Origin: JBKJZO01 sp046715235
GTDB taxonomy: Bacteria; Actinomycetota; Actinomycetes; BP-191
Reading direction: 5' to 3'
Length of the DNA: 32,211 bases
Assembly (NCBI GenBank): GCA_046715235.1
Contig: JBKJZO010000089.1
Coordinates: 1 to 32,211 of the forward strand
Positions within the stretch are counted from its first letter, which is position 1. Each line of letters begins with the position of its first letter. Below are positions 31,985 to 32,211 of the stretch, in pieces. Made by a program: the position numbers and the translations under genes. The notes beneath the pieces were generated by a model. It was not told the DNA's origin. It ran no database searches and saw only the letters and a program-made list of their open reading frames with translations.

Positions 31985-32211
31985 TTAGGTGCAGGGCGCG
32001 ATCGGCGTGACGACGCCGGTGGCAGCGGTGCTGTGCAGAGTCGAAGCCGAGGACAGGAAGCCAGCGGTCGCCAGCGCTGCAGTGCTCGCGGCGTACGAAC
32101 CGTTCCTGGCGTAGTGGGCCTCCTGGGCGGTCTGCACAGTGGCCTTGTCGGTCTTGCAGGCGCTCACCTGGCCGCGGTCGGTGATGCCGCTGACGGCGAA
32201 GACGACGATGC
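31985..32211 (-). CDS. Type IV prepilin (3' part, N-terminus outside window)
   Basis: The minus-strand frame is open to the window edge; 75 residues are visible. The upstream end reads IVVFAVSGITDRGQ, the end of the hydrophobic pilin helix, then SACKTDKATVQTAQEAHYAR and NGSYAAST, which is typical of actinobacterial type IV pilins. The last residues APCT carry a Cys that could pair with the Cys in SACK. The prepilin peptidase site lies outside the window. It converges with pilT across the terminator. Confidence 0.88.
   Translation of the reverse strand, partial: IVVFAVSGITDRGQVSACKTDKATVQTAQEAHYARNGSYAASTAALATAGFLSSASTLHSTAATGVVTPIAPCT

Overview
The window is a stretch of chromosome from a high-GC Gram-positive bacterium of the Actinomycetota. 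Several genes point that way: a BldC-type regulator, a DUF3073 protein with an acidic tail, an RsbA-like MEDS/HATPase protein, a de novo purine locus with separate purS, purQ and purL, and heavy use of GTG and TTG starts. I cannot place it to genus. A prepilin and PilT at the right edge, plus stand-alone GGDEF and SpoIIE-type proteins, suggest a surface-active lifestyle with type IV pili and c-di-GMP and partner-switching signalling.

Left end (1-3244): three overlapping genes encode a circularly permuted ATP-grasp protein (5' end outside the window), an alpha-E protein and a bacterial transglutaminase, a conserved operon of unproven function. Next (3365-6270) is a small island bounded by two identical 28-bp copies of the 3' part of a tRNA-Lys gene. 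The intact tRNA-Lys(TTT) lies at the right border. The island has no recognisable integrase. It carries a translationally coupled leftward cassette of three uncharacterised genes (a TIGR04255-like protein, a 'GWDG' protein and an 'LYRRI/SVYR/AHA' protein), a two-gene unit with a tiny membrane protein, and a near-identical 25-bp direct repeat just inside both ends. This is the best candidate for an undescribed system in the window.

Middle (6392-13040): a DCC1/DUF393 thiol oxidoreductase-like protein converges on an HTTM membrane protein with a coupled membrane partner. Then come a membrane-anchored metallophosphoesterase, a tRNA cluster (Glu-Asp-Phe), the RsbA-like regulator, bldC with a dyad upstream, two small hypothetical units, and the DUF3073 gene.

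Right part (13051-30748): a dispersed purine supercluster, all on the minus strand: purD, then purE-purB-purC-purS (joined by GTGA overlaps or 2-nt gaps), purQ, purL (coupled to a sterol-carrier-like gene) and purF-purM (ATGA overlap). Together these cover most steps from PRPP to SAICAR and AICAR, plus the adenylosuccinate lyase step. purN/purT, purK and purH are not in the window. Plus-strand genes sit between the pur genes: an ArsR-SRPBCC pair, a polytopic membrane protein, a PAS-PAS-GGDEF diguanylate cyclase and a PAS-GAF-PAS-PP2C phosphatase. A putative HEXXH membrane protein follows purS. The window ends with pilT, a bidirectional terminator, and the 3' end of a convergent type IV prepilin gene.
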